Assembly (NCBI RefSeq): GCF_000430645.1
Contig: NZ_AUMK01000014.1
Location: 117,875 to 181,874, forward strand
Length of the DNA stretch: 64,000 nucleotides
Origin: Aquimarina latercula DSM 2041
Lineage (GTDB): Bacteria > Bacteroidota > Bacteroidia > Flavobacteriales > Flavobacteriaceae
Direction: 5' to 3'
Below the pieces are notes generated by a model that was not told the DNA's origin, did not search any database, and saw nothing but the letters and a program-made list of their open reading frames with translations. This document shows positions 19,507 through 28,343 of the stretch, piece after piece. Positions within the stretch are counted from its first letter, which is position 1. Each line of letters begins with the position of its first letter. Made by a program: the position numbers and the translations under genes.

Positions 19507-19638
19507 ATGAATAAAGTAGTAGAAGTTTATTTAGTAGTAGCAGCAATTTTTATAGTTTCTTTTTCTAATACAGTAAATGAGTTCTCTTTTGAAATAGAAG
19601 AGTTTTCTTTAGAAACGGATGAATTTTTAAATGGATAA
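19507..19638 (+). CDS. Possible 43-residue small membrane or secreted peptide
   Basis: A short open frame of 43 codons. The peptide starts MNKVVEVYLVVAAIFIVSFS, which looks like a signal peptide or single transmembrane helix, and continues into a strongly acidic tail with repeated EFS/EEFSLETDEF elements. The physical layout is not random-looking, but there is no homologue I can name and no clear promoter. It sits between a terminator and the convergent LytTR gene at 19662. Confidence 0.45.
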   Translation: MNKVVEVYLVVAAIFIVSFSNTVNEFSFEIEEFSLETDEFLNG

Positions 19639-19661
19639 TACCTAATTTAACCCTAGTATTT

Positions 19662-20390
19662 TTAAAAGTATCCAAGTGTTTCTTTTACAGATTCTCTGTA
19701 GTTTCTACCTACCGGAATTTTGATGCCTTTAATTTCAATTTCAGTAGTAGAAAAAGCGTCGATATTATCAATAGCAATGATAAAAGATCGATGTACTCTT
19801 AGAAATTTTTTACTAGGAAGTGTATTTTCTATGGTACTAATACCTTTGTACGCTATTATTTCTCTCTCAGAGGTTTTAATTTTGATATAGTTTTTTAGAC
19901 TTTCTATATAAAAGATATCTTTTAGAAATATTTTTTGCATTTTCTTTTCCACCTTTAGATAAATAAAAACATCTTGATAGTCAATTTCTTCTGTATTGTT
20001 AATTGTTGGTGGAATGTTATTAGCAGAGTCCAAACGTTTTAATACTTTATTAATTGATTTTAAGAATCGTGAAAAATCTATAGGTTTTAATAAGTAATCT
20101 ATAGCTTCTAAATTAAAAGCATCTACTGCATAATCACTATATGCTGTTGTAAAAATAACTTGAGTAGAAGGAGTTAGATCTTTTAAGAAATCAATTCCCG
20201 TTACTTCCGGCATTTGGATATCTAGAAAAATTAAGTCAATATTCTTATTAGTAATAATATTAAATGCTTCTAATGCATTAGCGCAAGAAGCTATATGTTC
20301 TAAATGATTAATTCTAGAGATATAATTTTCAATTATTTCTCTAGCTAATGGTTCGTCATCGACGATAAGACATTTTATTTTGGTATTCAT
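19662..20390 (-). CDS. LytTR-family response regulator (second pair)
   Basis: A 242-residue response regulator with receiver domain (Asp11/Asp12, phospho-acceptor Asp57 in LIFLDIQMP, Lys in LLKPI) and C-terminal LytTR DNA-binding domain (FLRVHRSFIIAID). It starts directly after the stop codon of the kinase gene upstream, with no gap. It is clearly paralogous to the regulator at 2363-3073, with the same order and near-identical domain spacing. Targets are unknown. Confidence 0.9.
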   Translation of the reverse strand: MNTKIKCLIVDDEPLAREIIENYISRINHLEHIASCANALEAFNIITNKNIDLIFLDIQMPEVTGIDFLKDLTPSTQVIFTTAYSDYAVDAFNLEAIDYLLKPIDFSRFLKSINKVLKRLDSANNIPPTINNTEEIDYQDVFIYLKVEKKMQKIFLKDIFYIESLKNYIKIKTSEREIIAYKGISTIENTLPSKKFLRVHRSFIIAIDNIDAFSTTEIEIKGIKIPVGRNYRESVKETLGYF

Positions 20391-21446
20391 CTAGAGATTT
20401 TTAGTGAGATTTAATTTTAAAATAACTTCATATGATAATTCGTTATCATCTATTTTTAATGAGTATTGATCACGGTATAACAATTGTAATCTCTTTTTTA
20501 CATTATTAAAACCGATACCTCCAACTGAATCATGATCTGTATTGGTATCGCTAAATTTAGAATTTTCTACTTGTAATATGAGTTCTTTTTTCTTGGTAAA
20601 TATATTAATGACAATCCAGGATCCTTTTGAAGAAGAAGTTCCGTGCTTAAAAGCATTTTCTACAAATGGGATCAATAAAAACGGTGATATTTGATAATCT
20701 TTGTCAGATTCAGAGTTAAAACTAATATCTATAGAATCTTCGAACCTTAATTTTTCAAGATCTATATAATTTTTTAAATATTCTATTTCTTTTACTAATG
20801 AGACTTTAGGGGTATTGGCCTCGTATAACATATATCGCATGAGTTTCGATAATTTTAATACTGCGGTTTCTGCTGTATTCGATTTTTTTATGATTAATGC
20901 ATATAAAGTATTAAGTGTGTTAAATAGGAAATGCGGATGTACTTGATTACGCAATTGTATAAGTTCGGTTTCAATTTTTTCTTTTTCTAGAGTTAAGGTT
21001 CTTTGTTGTGAGTTATAATAGAATTTAAAAAAACTAAAACCTAAGGGAATGATAGCGGCAATATTAACATCTAAAATTGTATTCATTAATTCTGTTATTG
21101 TAAAATAGCCTTCACTGTTCCAACTAGGAAAGTAGATAGGTTCTACATAAAAATAAATTATAGGTCTTTGGATGCAAATACTAGTTACTAATAACAAAAT
21201 GAGGTAAGAAACTATAAAAGAAATAAACTTTCTTTTTAATAGAAATTTGGGGATTAGCATGTATATAGATATGTAGACAAGTACCATTCTTGCTGGTAAA
21301 CCAAAAGTTTGAATAGTAAATGAACGAACATAATCATTATCATATGTTCCCCAAGTAATTCCAAAAAATATGATGAGGCCTACCCAGTAAAGTATATGCT
21401 TAGATAATCTGTGAGAAAATATATTTTTAAAAAATGTGTTTGTCAT
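20391..21446 (-). CDS. LytS-type sensor histidine kinase (second pair)
   Basis: A 351-residue membrane histidine kinase: four hydrophobic segments in about residues 18-140, a coiled coil (TLEKEKIETELIQLRNQ), the HPHFLFNTLNTLYA box with presumed phospho-acceptor His172, and an ATPase domain with PFVENAFKHG and GIGFNNVKKRL. It is paralogous to the kinase at 3063-4139. It forms a two-gene operon with the regulator that follows directly. Confidence 0.9.
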   Translation of the reverse strand: MTNTFFKNIFSHRLSKHILYWVGLIIFFGITWGTYDNDYVRSFTIQTFGLPARMVLVYISIYMLIPKFLLKRKFISFIVSYLILLLVTSICIQRPIIYFYVEPIYFPSWNSEGYFTITELMNTILDVNIAAIIPLGFSFFKFYYNSQQRTLTLEKEKIETELIQLRNQVHPHFLFNTLNTLYALIIKKSNTAETAVLKLSKLMRYMLYEANTPKVSLVKEIEYLKNYIDLEKLRFEDSIDISFNSESDKDYQISPFLLIPFVENAFKHGTSSSKGSWIVINIFTKKKELILQVENSKFSDTNTDHDSVGGIGFNNVKKRLQLLYRDQYSLKIDDNELSYEVILKLNLTKNL

Positions 21447-21680
21447 TAAGTTGTTTACGAAGAGCTAAAGTCTCAAAAATTTTAATGAAATAACAAAGTT
21501 AAGGACGAATTACGTTCAATTTATTACGTACAACATTAATTATTCTTCGAAAACGCTAAAAATTTATATTTCAATCATTTATTTAATTCTTAACTGTTTA
21601 TACTTTAGATCACGCTTTCTGTATAATGAAGTTGTCATTTTTTTTGAAGCTTGGTAATTAGCTGTTTATTAATTAAAAAA

Positions 21681-23540
21681 ATGATATTTATGAGTACATA
21701 CTTGATAAAAGTGTTTTTACGTTTATTTCTTTTAACCCTAGTTTCCTTTTTAGGGCAAGCACAGAAATCGGAATTATTAACTCACGTAGAACCGCCATTT
21801 TGGTGGGTAGGAATGGAAAACCCTGATTTACAATTATTGTTACATGGCGAGAATATTAGTGCTTATAACGTTACAATTCAATACCCTGGAGTTCAATTAA
21901 AAAAAGTCAATAAAGTAGAAAACACAAATTATTTGTTTATAGATCTTGGCATTTCTAAGAATACTCAGCCTGGAATTATATCCATAAAATTTGAAAATAA
22001 AGATCAATTTTTTAGTTATAACTATGAACTAAAACAAAAGGTAAAAGATAAAAAAGTAGGACAAAAAATTACACCTGCTGATGTGATTTATTTAATTACA
22101 CCAGATCGTTTTGCAAACGGAAACACTTCGAATGATTCTACAAAAGACACCAAGGAAAAGATAAAGAGAAATAATGAAGATCGTAGACATGGAGGTGATT
22201 TGAAAGGAATACTTGATAATTTTAATTATTTAGAAGAACTGGGAGTTACTACATTATGGTTAAATCCATTTTTGGAAAATGATCAGCCAACATATTCTTA
22301 TCACGGATATGCAATTTCTGATTTTTATAAAACAGATACTCGTCTAGGATCAAATGAAGAATACAAAACCTTTGTTGATGTAGCGCATGAAAAAGGTATG
22401 AAAGTAATTATGGATCAAGTTTTTAATCATTGTGGTTCCGGACATTGGTGGATGCAAGACTTACCATCAAAAGATTGGGTAAACCAATGGGATAGGTTTA
22501 CTAAAAGTAATTTTACAAATATAGCCGCTTCTGATCCTTATGCTTCTGAAAGTGATTTTAATTTACTAACAAAAGGGTGGTTTGATATTAATATGCCGGA
22601 TCTAAACTTAGAAAATGAATTTCTAGCTACTTATATGATTCAGAATTCTATTTGGTGGGTTGCATATTCCAAAATAGATGGAATTCGATTAGATACATAT
22701 CCATATCCTAATAAACAAGCAATGTCTAAATGGATGAAAGCGCTTACAAAAGAATATCCTGACTTTTATATGGTAGCAGAAACCTGGGCAGAAAGAGCAT
22801 CTTATTTATCTTATTGGAATAATGATAGAGCTAATAGAGATGGATATGTTTCTAATGTAAGCAGTGTTAGCGACTATGCTTTATATTATTCAATGTTAAG
22901 AGCTTTTGGAAAGAATGGAGATATTTCTGAGTTGTATAAAACACTAGCAGAAGATTTTGTATACGGAAACCCTGAAAATAATAAAGTTTTTAATGGTAAT
23001 CATGATGTAGATCGTTTATTGGCTTTATTAGATAATGATGTAAATAAACTGAAGCTAAGTATGGTGTTTACGCTTACTACTAGAGGAATTCCCCAGATAT
23101 ATTATGGAGATGAGATTCTAATGAAAAATAGGAGACCAGATGGTAAAGTAAGACAAGATTTTCCTGGTGGATGGAAAGAAGATGGTAGAAATGCTTTTAC
23201 TAAAGAAGGTCGAACTACAGAAGAAAATGATCTGTTTGAATATGTGAAAACAATTCTTAATTGGAGAAAAAATGCATCATCTATTCATAACGGAAAACTA
23301 GTGCATTACCAACCGATTGATAATGTATATGTATATTTTAGATATACAGATACAGAAAACACAATGATTATTATTAATAATAGTGATAAAGATTATAAGA
23401 GTTTTAAGTTAGCTCGTTTTCAAGAATCATTAGAAGGATATAGTCAAGGAAAAGATATTTTATCAGGAAAAAAGTTTGATACTTTAGAACAAATAAATTT
23501 AGCTAAGCATACCGCAATGGTTATTGACTTAGCTAAATAA
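21681..23540 (+). CDS. Exported GH13 alpha-amylase/cyclomaltodextrinase-like enzyme
   Basis: A glycoside hydrolase family 13 enzyme acting on alpha-glucans. From the ATG at 21681, 619 residues; the open frame extends to a TTG at 21651, but ATG at 21681 or 21690 gives a better signal peptide ending in GQAQ. An N-terminal beta domain (EPPFWWVGMENPDLQLLLHG) of the cyclomaltodextrinase type precedes the barrel. Catalytic sites: DQVFNHCG (region I), nucleophile Asp338 (GIRLDTYP), acid/base Glu367 (VAETWAE) and Asp442 (NGNHDVDR). It lacks a lipobox, so it is probably periplasmic. No SusC/D genes adjoin it. Confidence 0.92.
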   Translation: MIFMSTYLIKVFLRLFLLTLVSFLGQAQKSELLTHVEPPFWWVGMENPDLQLLLHGENISAYNVTIQYPGVQLKKVNKVENTNYLFIDLGISKNTQPGIISIKFENKDQFFSYNYELKQKVKDKKVGQKITPADVIYLITPDRFANGNTSNDSTKDTKEKIKRNNEDRRHGGDLKGILDNFNYLEELGVTTLWLNPFLENDQPTYSYHGYAISDFYKTDTRLGSNEEYKTFVDVAHEKGMKVIMDQVFNHCGSGHWWMQDLPSKDWVNQWDRFTKSNFTNIAASDPYASESDFNLLTKGWFDINMPDLNLENEFLATYMIQNSIWWVAYSKIDGIRLDTYPYPNKQAMSKWMKALTKEYPDFYMVAETWAERASYLSYWNNDRANRDGYVSNVSSVSDYALYYSMLRAFGKNGDISELYKTLAEDFVYGNPENNKVFNGNHDVDRLLALLDNDVNKLKLSMVFTLTTRGIPQIYYGDEILMKNRRPDGKVRQDFPGGWKEDGRNAFTKEGRTTEENDLFEYVKTILNWRKNASSIHNGKLVHYQPIDNVYVYFRYTDTENTMIIINNSDKDYKSFKLARFQESLEGYSQGKDILSGKKFDTLEQINLAKHTAMVIDLAK

Positions 23541-23576
23541 TATAAGTTTTAGTTATAGAAGATCTTTAGGTATAGA

Positions 23577-23945
23577 TTATTCAGATTCAATTTCTTCTAG
23601 ATCTCCTTCGATCTCTTCAAGTTCATTTTCTATTTCCTTAAGTTCTTCTATAGCTTCTTCTTTACTTTGTTCTTCTTTTTGCTCAAATTCTTCATCAACA
23701 GCAATTTCATCTTTTACCCATAATGATTTAGATCCACTAGCTACAATTACTAAAACTCCAATAGTTAAAAATAGGAGTGATAGTTTTTGTGGTTTTTGTT
23801 TCTTCTTAGAAATATAAAAAGCTCCAATACCAGCTAACAAAGAAACAATACCAGGCAATACACCTATAGTTCCAAATGGCAGTATTGCCATTATAATTCC
23901 TAAAAGAGCAGCTATGGCAGCTATAGATATTAGTACAATTCTCAT
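23577..23945 (-). CDS. Small membrane protein with acidic coiled-coil tail
   Basis: A 122-residue protein with three short hydrophobic segments (about 1-20, 24-44 and 56-74) and a C-terminal tail of about 45 residues made almost only of Glu, Ile, Leu and Lys (ELKEIENELEEIEGDLEEIE), a probable acidic coiled coil. No named family. The stop of the DUF3108 gene upstream is 5 bases before its start region, so the two are likely co-transcribed. Confidence 0.7.
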   Translation of the reverse strand: MRIVLISIAAIAALLGIIMAILPFGTIGVLPGIVSLLAGIGAFYISKKKQKPQKLSLLFLTIGVLVIVASGSKSLWVKDEIAVDEEFEQKEEQSKEEAIEELKEIENELEEIEGDLEEIESE

Positions 23946-23950
23946 ATGAT

Positions 23951-24718
23951 TTAATTTTTTAATCCAGAGGCTTGAGTTAGGCTTAGTTGTCCGGTTCCGG
24001 CTGGAATACTAAATTTAATTAATACAGGAACTTTATTATTATCCGCAGTAAGGTAAACAATGTTTTTATTAGTTCCTTTAAGGGAGTTATTATTGACTGC
24101 TATTTTATAACATTCTTTATTTCCCATTGTTTTCGTGCTAATAGTTTCTTTACCCAATAGTTTTAGATATGCAGTTTGAGGTTTTCTATCAAATAAAATT
24201 GTTATTTTTTGGTTAGTACCTACCGGTGCTTTTTCTATGTCCATATTACGAATATGATATAAAGTAGAGACTACATCATACGTACTACCACTCATTTTTA
24301 AAACCTTTGTATTAGGTTCTTTTTTCTTTTGCATAGTAGCTTTTATAGTCTTTTTTTTATGACTATAAACATATTTTTCCTTCTTTATATATCCACCTTC
24401 ATTGATATCCCTTTTATATAAATAAGGTGTAAGATTAGCTGGATTTACATATGCTTCATATACATCTCTAATTTTAAAAAAAGAGTCCCATTTAGAATAA
24501 GTAGAAGCGCTACATTTTAACCTAAGATAATTGCTTTTTCCTGTATTAATACGAGTGGTTTGCATGGTTACTTGTGCCAAATTAGTTAATAAACCAGACA
24601 TATTATAGGAAGCGGTGTATACAAGTTTTTCATTTTCACCGATAGAAGTGTTCGAGTTCTTCTGAGCTTTTATGGTTGTAAAACAAAGAAGAAGTGCGAC
24701 AATAAATAATTTTCTCAT
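23951..24718 (-). CDS. DUF3108 family exported protein
   Basis: A 255-residue protein with a signal peptide (MRKLFIVALLLCFTTIKAQ) and the DUF3108 pattern from about residue 30: EKLVYTASYNMSGLLTNLAQ, then the SFFKIRDVYEAYV strand and DVVSTLYHIRNMD. The family is a periplasmic beta-rich fold of unknown function, possibly binding a hydrophobic ligand. It is followed at 5 bases by the small membrane protein gene. Confidence 0.82.
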   Translation of the reverse strand: MRKLFIVALLLCFTTIKAQKNSNTSIGENEKLVYTASYNMSGLLTNLAQVTMQTTRINTGKSNYLRLKCSASTYSKWDSFFKIRDVYEAYVNPANLTPYLYKRDINEGGYIKKEKYVYSHKKKTIKATMQKKKEPNTKVLKMSGSTYDVVSTLYHIRNMDIEKAPVGTNQKITILFDRKPQTAYLKLLGKETISTKTMGNKECYKIAVNNNSLKGTNKNIVYLTADNNKVPVLIKFSIPAGTGQLSLTQASGLKN

Positions 24719-24800
24719 TATTTTTTATAAATATTAATAACTAATAAGCTCAAGGGCTTTTTTATTCACTAAAATTCAATTTTCATACCATTCTTAAAAT

Positions 24801-24840
24801 AAAGAATAAAAAAAGGGTTAATAGTAACATTAACCCTTTT
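24801..24840 (-). terminator. Terminator of the OmpA-like lipoprotein gene
   Basis: AAAAGGGTTAAT (24811-24822) / ATTAACCCTTTT (24829-24840), with an A tract on the plus strand beyond it that reads as a T tract in the minus-strand transcript. Confidence 0.8.
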
Positions 24841-24860
24841 CAAAAATACTTTATATTTTT

Positions 24861-25727
24861 TTAATTACCGCCTTCGGTTGCTTTTTTCATTCCATCCTCG
24901 ATCATATTATAGAATTGATCTAATTTAGGAAGTACAACAATTCTTGTACGTCTGTTTTTAGCTTTATTAGCTGCACTATTGTTATCAGCTATTGGCACAT
25001 AATAACTTCTTCCTGCAGCAGTCATACGTTTTGGATCTACACCAAAATCTTTTTGTAAAACTCTGACTACAGAAGTAGCTCTTTTTACACTTAGATCCCA
25101 GTTATCAAGTAACACTTTGTTCTTAATTGGCACATTGTCTGTATGTCCTTCTACTAAGAATTCGATATCAGGTTTATCATTTACTACTTTAGCAACTTTA
25201 CCTAATACTTCTTTTGCTCTTGTAGAAACATTGTAGCTACCGCTCTTAAATAATAATTTATCAGAAATAGATACATAAACTACACCTTTCTCCACATTTA
25301 CTTCAATATCTTCATCAGCAAGGTTTCCTAAAGCTCCTTTTAAACTAGTAACCAATGCTAATGTTACAGAATCTTTTTTATTCAGTGCATCATTCATTGT
25401 TTTTATCTGTAGATCTTTTTCTTTAATACTTTCTAAAGATCTCTCTAGGTTCTCAGCCTCTTTGGTAGATAATGTAGCTAAATTACCAACATTATTTAAA
25501 AGGGCTGAATTTTGATTTTTAAGATTACTTACTTGATCTCTTAAAACTTTTAATTCAGAACTTTCACTTGCTTTCTCTTCTAAACAATTATTTAATTTAA
25601 CTGTTGCGGTATTTAAAAGATCTTGGGTTTCTTTTTGCTTGGCTTCTAGATCTGTAAATTTCTTCTGTGATACACAAGAAGATAATAATACAGCCATTGA
25701 AGCTCCGATAATCATTACTTTTTTCAT
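24861..25727 (-). CDS. OmpA-family lipoprotein, peptidoglycan-associated
   Basis: A 288-residue outer membrane lipoprotein. The signal ends in LLSSC (lipid-attached Cys18), followed by a long coiled coil (about 22-120) and an OmpA domain (about 150-270) with FLVEGHTDNVP, NWDLSVKRA and the KNRRTRIVV end, which bind diaminopimelate in peptidoglycan. I chose ATG at 25727: the longer frame starting at 25769 would run through the promoter -7 box. Likely role: anchoring the outer membrane to the wall. Confidence 0.9.
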   Translation of the reverse strand: MKKVMIIGASMAVLLSSCVSQKKFTDLEAKQKETQDLLNTATVKLNNCLEEKASESSELKVLRDQVSNLKNQNSALLNNVGNLATLSTKEAENLERSLESIKEKDLQIKTMNDALNKKDSVTLALVTSLKGALGNLADEDIEVNVEKGVVYVSISDKLLFKSGSYNVSTRAKEVLGKVAKVVNDKPDIEFLVEGHTDNVPIKNKVLLDNWDLSVKRATSVVRVLQKDFGVDPKRMTAAGRSYYVPIADNNSAANKAKNRRTRIVVLPKLDQFYNMIEDGMKKATEGGN

Positions 25728-25766
25728 TAGAAAATCTGTTTTTAGTCTTATTCTGGTTATATAACT

Positions 25767-25774
25767 CAAAATTA
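25767..25774 (-). promoter_or_regulatory. Probable -7 box for the OmpA-like lipoprotein gene
   Basis: On the minus strand TAATTTTG fits TAnnTTTG, 39 bases before the ATG at 25727. It overlaps the alternative start at 25769 and so argues against that start. Confidence 0.45.
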
Positions 25775-25827
25775 TTAAAATTGTGACGCATTATCGTACC
25801 ATTAACAATAATTTAATGAATATAACC

Positions 25828-26820
25828 CTACAAATGGTTAAATAGTTTTTTGTTTAAAATATAATACTGCCATACAACGGAAGAAACGGAATAATATTTC
25901 CTTGTAGCCCTTGATTTTTTACGTTTTTTAACAAAAGTTGGCAAATTTTTGTAAAAGCTGAAATGAGCTTTAAGAATTGCTAAACAATGTGAGGGTTTTC
26001 CTTCTAATAAAAATTTAACACCTGCAATTCCATCTAACAGTAATCTAACTAAAATAATATACCAACTAAAAACTCCAGAAGTGTTTTTTACTATCATAAG
26101 TAAACTATTTCTGAAGTTAAGAAATGTTTTTTTTGGATTCATAGCGTTTAGTGTAGCACCACCGAGATGGTATACTTTTGATGTTCCTATATATTTAATT
26201 AGGTAGCCATTATTTTGTATTCGCCAACACAGATCAATTTCTTCTTGATGCGCAAAGAAATCTTCATCCAGTTTGCCAACTTCCTCAAAAACAGATTTTC
26301 TAATAAATAAACAGGCGCCACTTGCCCAAAATATATCTAAAGTATCATCATATTGACCTTTATCTTCTTCAAGTGTATCAAAAATTCTTCCTCTACAATA
26401 AGGGTACCCGAATTTATCAATAAACCCTCCTGCTGCACCTGCATATTCGAAATAGTTCATCTTTTTATAATCTAAAATTTTTGGTTGTATTGCACCAATT
26501 TTTTTAGAATTTTTAAAAGCTTCAGCAATAGGGGTAAGCCAATTTTTAGTAACCTCTACATCGCTATTTAGCAGGCAATAAATATCAGCATCGACCTTGC
26601 TTAAAGCATCATTATATCCTTTAGAATATCCTCCATTGCTGTCATTTTGGATAATTTGTACTTCAGGAAATGATGTTTTAATATATTCTATAGAATCGTC
26701 AGTTGATGCATTATCAGCAACATACACTGATGCTCCTTCTGAATGGTTTACAACAGATGGTAAGAATTGTTCTAATAACGAACGCCCATTCCAATTTAAT
26801 ATGACAATAGCTATATTCAC
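25828..26820 (-). CDS. Glycosyltransferase family 2 (rhamnosyltransferase-like)
   Basis: A 330-residue GT-A fold enzyme. The N-terminus VILNWNGRSLLEQFLPS, the DNASTDDS motif, and LLNSDVEV (DxD-like) near residue 90 bind nucleotide-sugar and metal; FWASGACLFIRK and HQEEIDLCWR are typical of the WbbL-type rhamnosyltransferase group. A hydrophobic C-terminal stretch may associate with the membrane. The start is GTG at 26820, with no upstream ATG. It probably adds a sugar to a surface polysaccharide; no polysaccharide cluster surrounds it. Confidence 0.87.
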   Translation of the reverse strand: MNIAIVILNWNGRSLLEQFLPSVVNHSEGASVYVADNASTDDSIEYIKTSFPEVQIIQNDSNGGYSKGYNDALSKVDADIYCLLNSDVEVTKNWLTPIAEAFKNSKKIGAIQPKILDYKKMNYFEYAGAAGGFIDKFGYPYCRGRIFDTLEEDKGQYDDTLDIFWASGACLFIRKSVFEEVGKLDEDFFAHQEEIDLCWRIQNNGYLIKYIGTSKVYHLGGATLNAMNPKKTFLNFRNSLLMIVKNTSGVFSWYIILVRLLLDGIAGVKFLLEGKPSHCLAILKAHFSFYKNLPTFVKKRKKSRATRKYYSVSSVVWQYYILNKKLFNHL

Positions 26821-26853
26821 TGATGCAAATAAAAAGCAAATAATAATAAATAG

Positions 26854-27297
26854 CTATTTATAATCAGGAATATCTTTTAGAAAAGTGTAACGTTTTTCTT
26901 GATAATTCATTTGACAATAATAATGGTCCAGACCATTAGTGATCATAAGATATTCTGAGTTCAATACTAAGTTGTATCTGGCTATTTGATCAAACACCTC
27001 TTGCGTAATTCTTACAGAATGTGATTTACATTCAATAATCAAATAGATACTGCCATCTGGGTTAAAAACAATAATATCATAACGCTTGTTAAGATCATTA
27101 ACTTTGATCAGCTTTTCTACATTAATAAGGCTTTCTGGATATTTCTTTTCTTCAATTAAATAATGAATTGTATGCTGTCTTACCCATTCTTCCGGAGTAA
27201 GAATGATAAATTTTTTGCGTATTCTGTCAAAAATAGAAACTTTATTTTCGCTACTTTTGAACCTGAACTGATATGCTGGAAAGTTAAGGTTTTGCAT
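26854..27297 (-). CDS. HsdR_N-type PD-(D/E)xK fold protein
   Basis: A 147-residue protein matching the type I restriction enzyme R subunit N-terminal domain (HSDR_N_2). The nuclease core is visible: Asp74 (KRYDIIVF) and Glu89-x-Lys91 (IIECKS), the D-x(n)-ExK set. No helicase domain and no hsdM or hsdS genes are nearby, so it is not a restriction system here. It is divergent from holA with only 26 bases between start codons, an arrangement I recall as conserved in Flavobacteriia; the role is unknown. Confidence 0.8.
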   Translation of the reverse strand: MQNLNFPAYQFRFKSSENKVSIFDRIRKKFIILTPEEWVRQHTIHYLIEEKKYPESLINVEKLIKVNDLNKRYDIIVFNPDGSIYLIIECKSHSVRITQEVFDQIARYNLVLNSEYLMITNGLDHYYCQMNYQEKRYTFLKDIPDYK

Positions 27298-27323
27298 AGC
27301 ACAAATTTGATGATTTTTTCTGA

Positions 27324-28328
27324 ATGGATGAAGTAAAACAGATAGTAAGCGATATTAAGAATGGAAATATTAAGCCTATTTATTTTTTAATGGGCGAAGA
27401 ACCATACTATATTGATAAAATTTCAGAATATATTGATAAAAATGTGCTTGCAGAAGAGGAGAAAGGTTTTAATCAAATGGTTTTATATGGTCGTGATGTT
27501 AGCGTAGAAGATATCGTTTCTAATGCTAAGCGATATCCAATGATGGCAGAACGTCAAGTAGTTATTGTAAAGGAAGCACAAGATCTTTCTAGAACCATTG
27601 AGAAATTAGCGGATTATGCAGAAAACCCTCAGCCAACTACAGTTTTAGTAGTTTGTTACAAATATAAAAAGATAGATAAACGAAAAAAACTATATAAAAT
27701 AGTTGCTAAGAATGGTATTATCTATGAAAGTAAAAAACTATATGAAAATCAGGTAGCTGATTGGATAAGAAGAGTTTTAGCTGGATCAAAATACACTATA
27801 GAACCAAAAGCTTCTCAGATGTTAGTGGAGTTTTTGGGGACAGATCTAAACAAAATCAATAACGAGTTAGAAAAACTAAAACTGATTATTCCTAAAGGGC
27901 AACCTATTACAGCTGATAAAATCGAAGAAAATATTGGAATAAGTAAGGAGTTTAACAATTTTGAATTAAGAAAGGCGATAGGTACTAGAGATGTTATGAA
28001 GGCATTTAGAATTATCAATTACTTTGCCCAGAACCCTAAAGATAATCCATTAGTAGTTACCATATCATTGCTTTATAGTTTTTTTTCTCAGGTTTTACAG
28101 TATCATGGATTACCGGATAAATCTCAGCGTAGTGTTGCCAGTGCACTAAGAATCAATCCATATTTTGTAAGTGATTATTCTGATGCCAGTCGTAATTATC
28201 CTATGAAAAAGGTGAGTCAAATTATTGCGCTATTAAGAGAAGCAGATGTTAAAAGTAAAGGAGTAGGAGCTACAGGTCTTCCTCCAGGAGATATTCTGAA
28301 AGAATTACTTGTAAAAATAATGAATTAA
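27324..28328 (+). CDS. holA: DNA polymerase III subunit delta
   Basis: A 334-residue clamp-loader subunit that opens the sliding clamp during DNA replication. The family pattern is seen: a start IKNGNIKPIYFLMGEEPYYI (residues about 11-30), the AAA+-like first two domains, SKKLYENQVADWI, and the C-terminal collar domain with GVGATG near the end. Length agrees with other HolA proteins. It diverges from the HsdR_N protein gene. Confidence 0.93.
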   Translation: MDEVKQIVSDIKNGNIKPIYFLMGEEPYYIDKISEYIDKNVLAEEEKGFNQMVLYGRDVSVEDIVSNAKRYPMMAERQVVIVKEAQDLSRTIEKLADYAENPQPTTVLVVCYKYKKIDKRKKLYKIVAKNGIIYESKKLYENQVADWIRRVLAGSKYTIEPKASQMLVEFLGTDLNKINNELEKLKLIIPKGQPITADKIEENIGISKEFNNFELRKAIGTRDVMKAFRIINYFAQNPKDNPLVVTISLLYSFFSQVLQYHGLPDKSQRSVASALRINPYFVSDYSDASRNYPMKKVSQIIALLREADVKSKGVGATGLPPGDILKELLVKIMN

Positions 28329-28343
28329 ATTTTTGCTCGTTTA

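Noticed and set aside
26854..27297. Type I restriction-modification system
   Set aside because: Only the HsdR N-terminal fold is present; no helicase part, hsdM or hsdS anywhere in the window.
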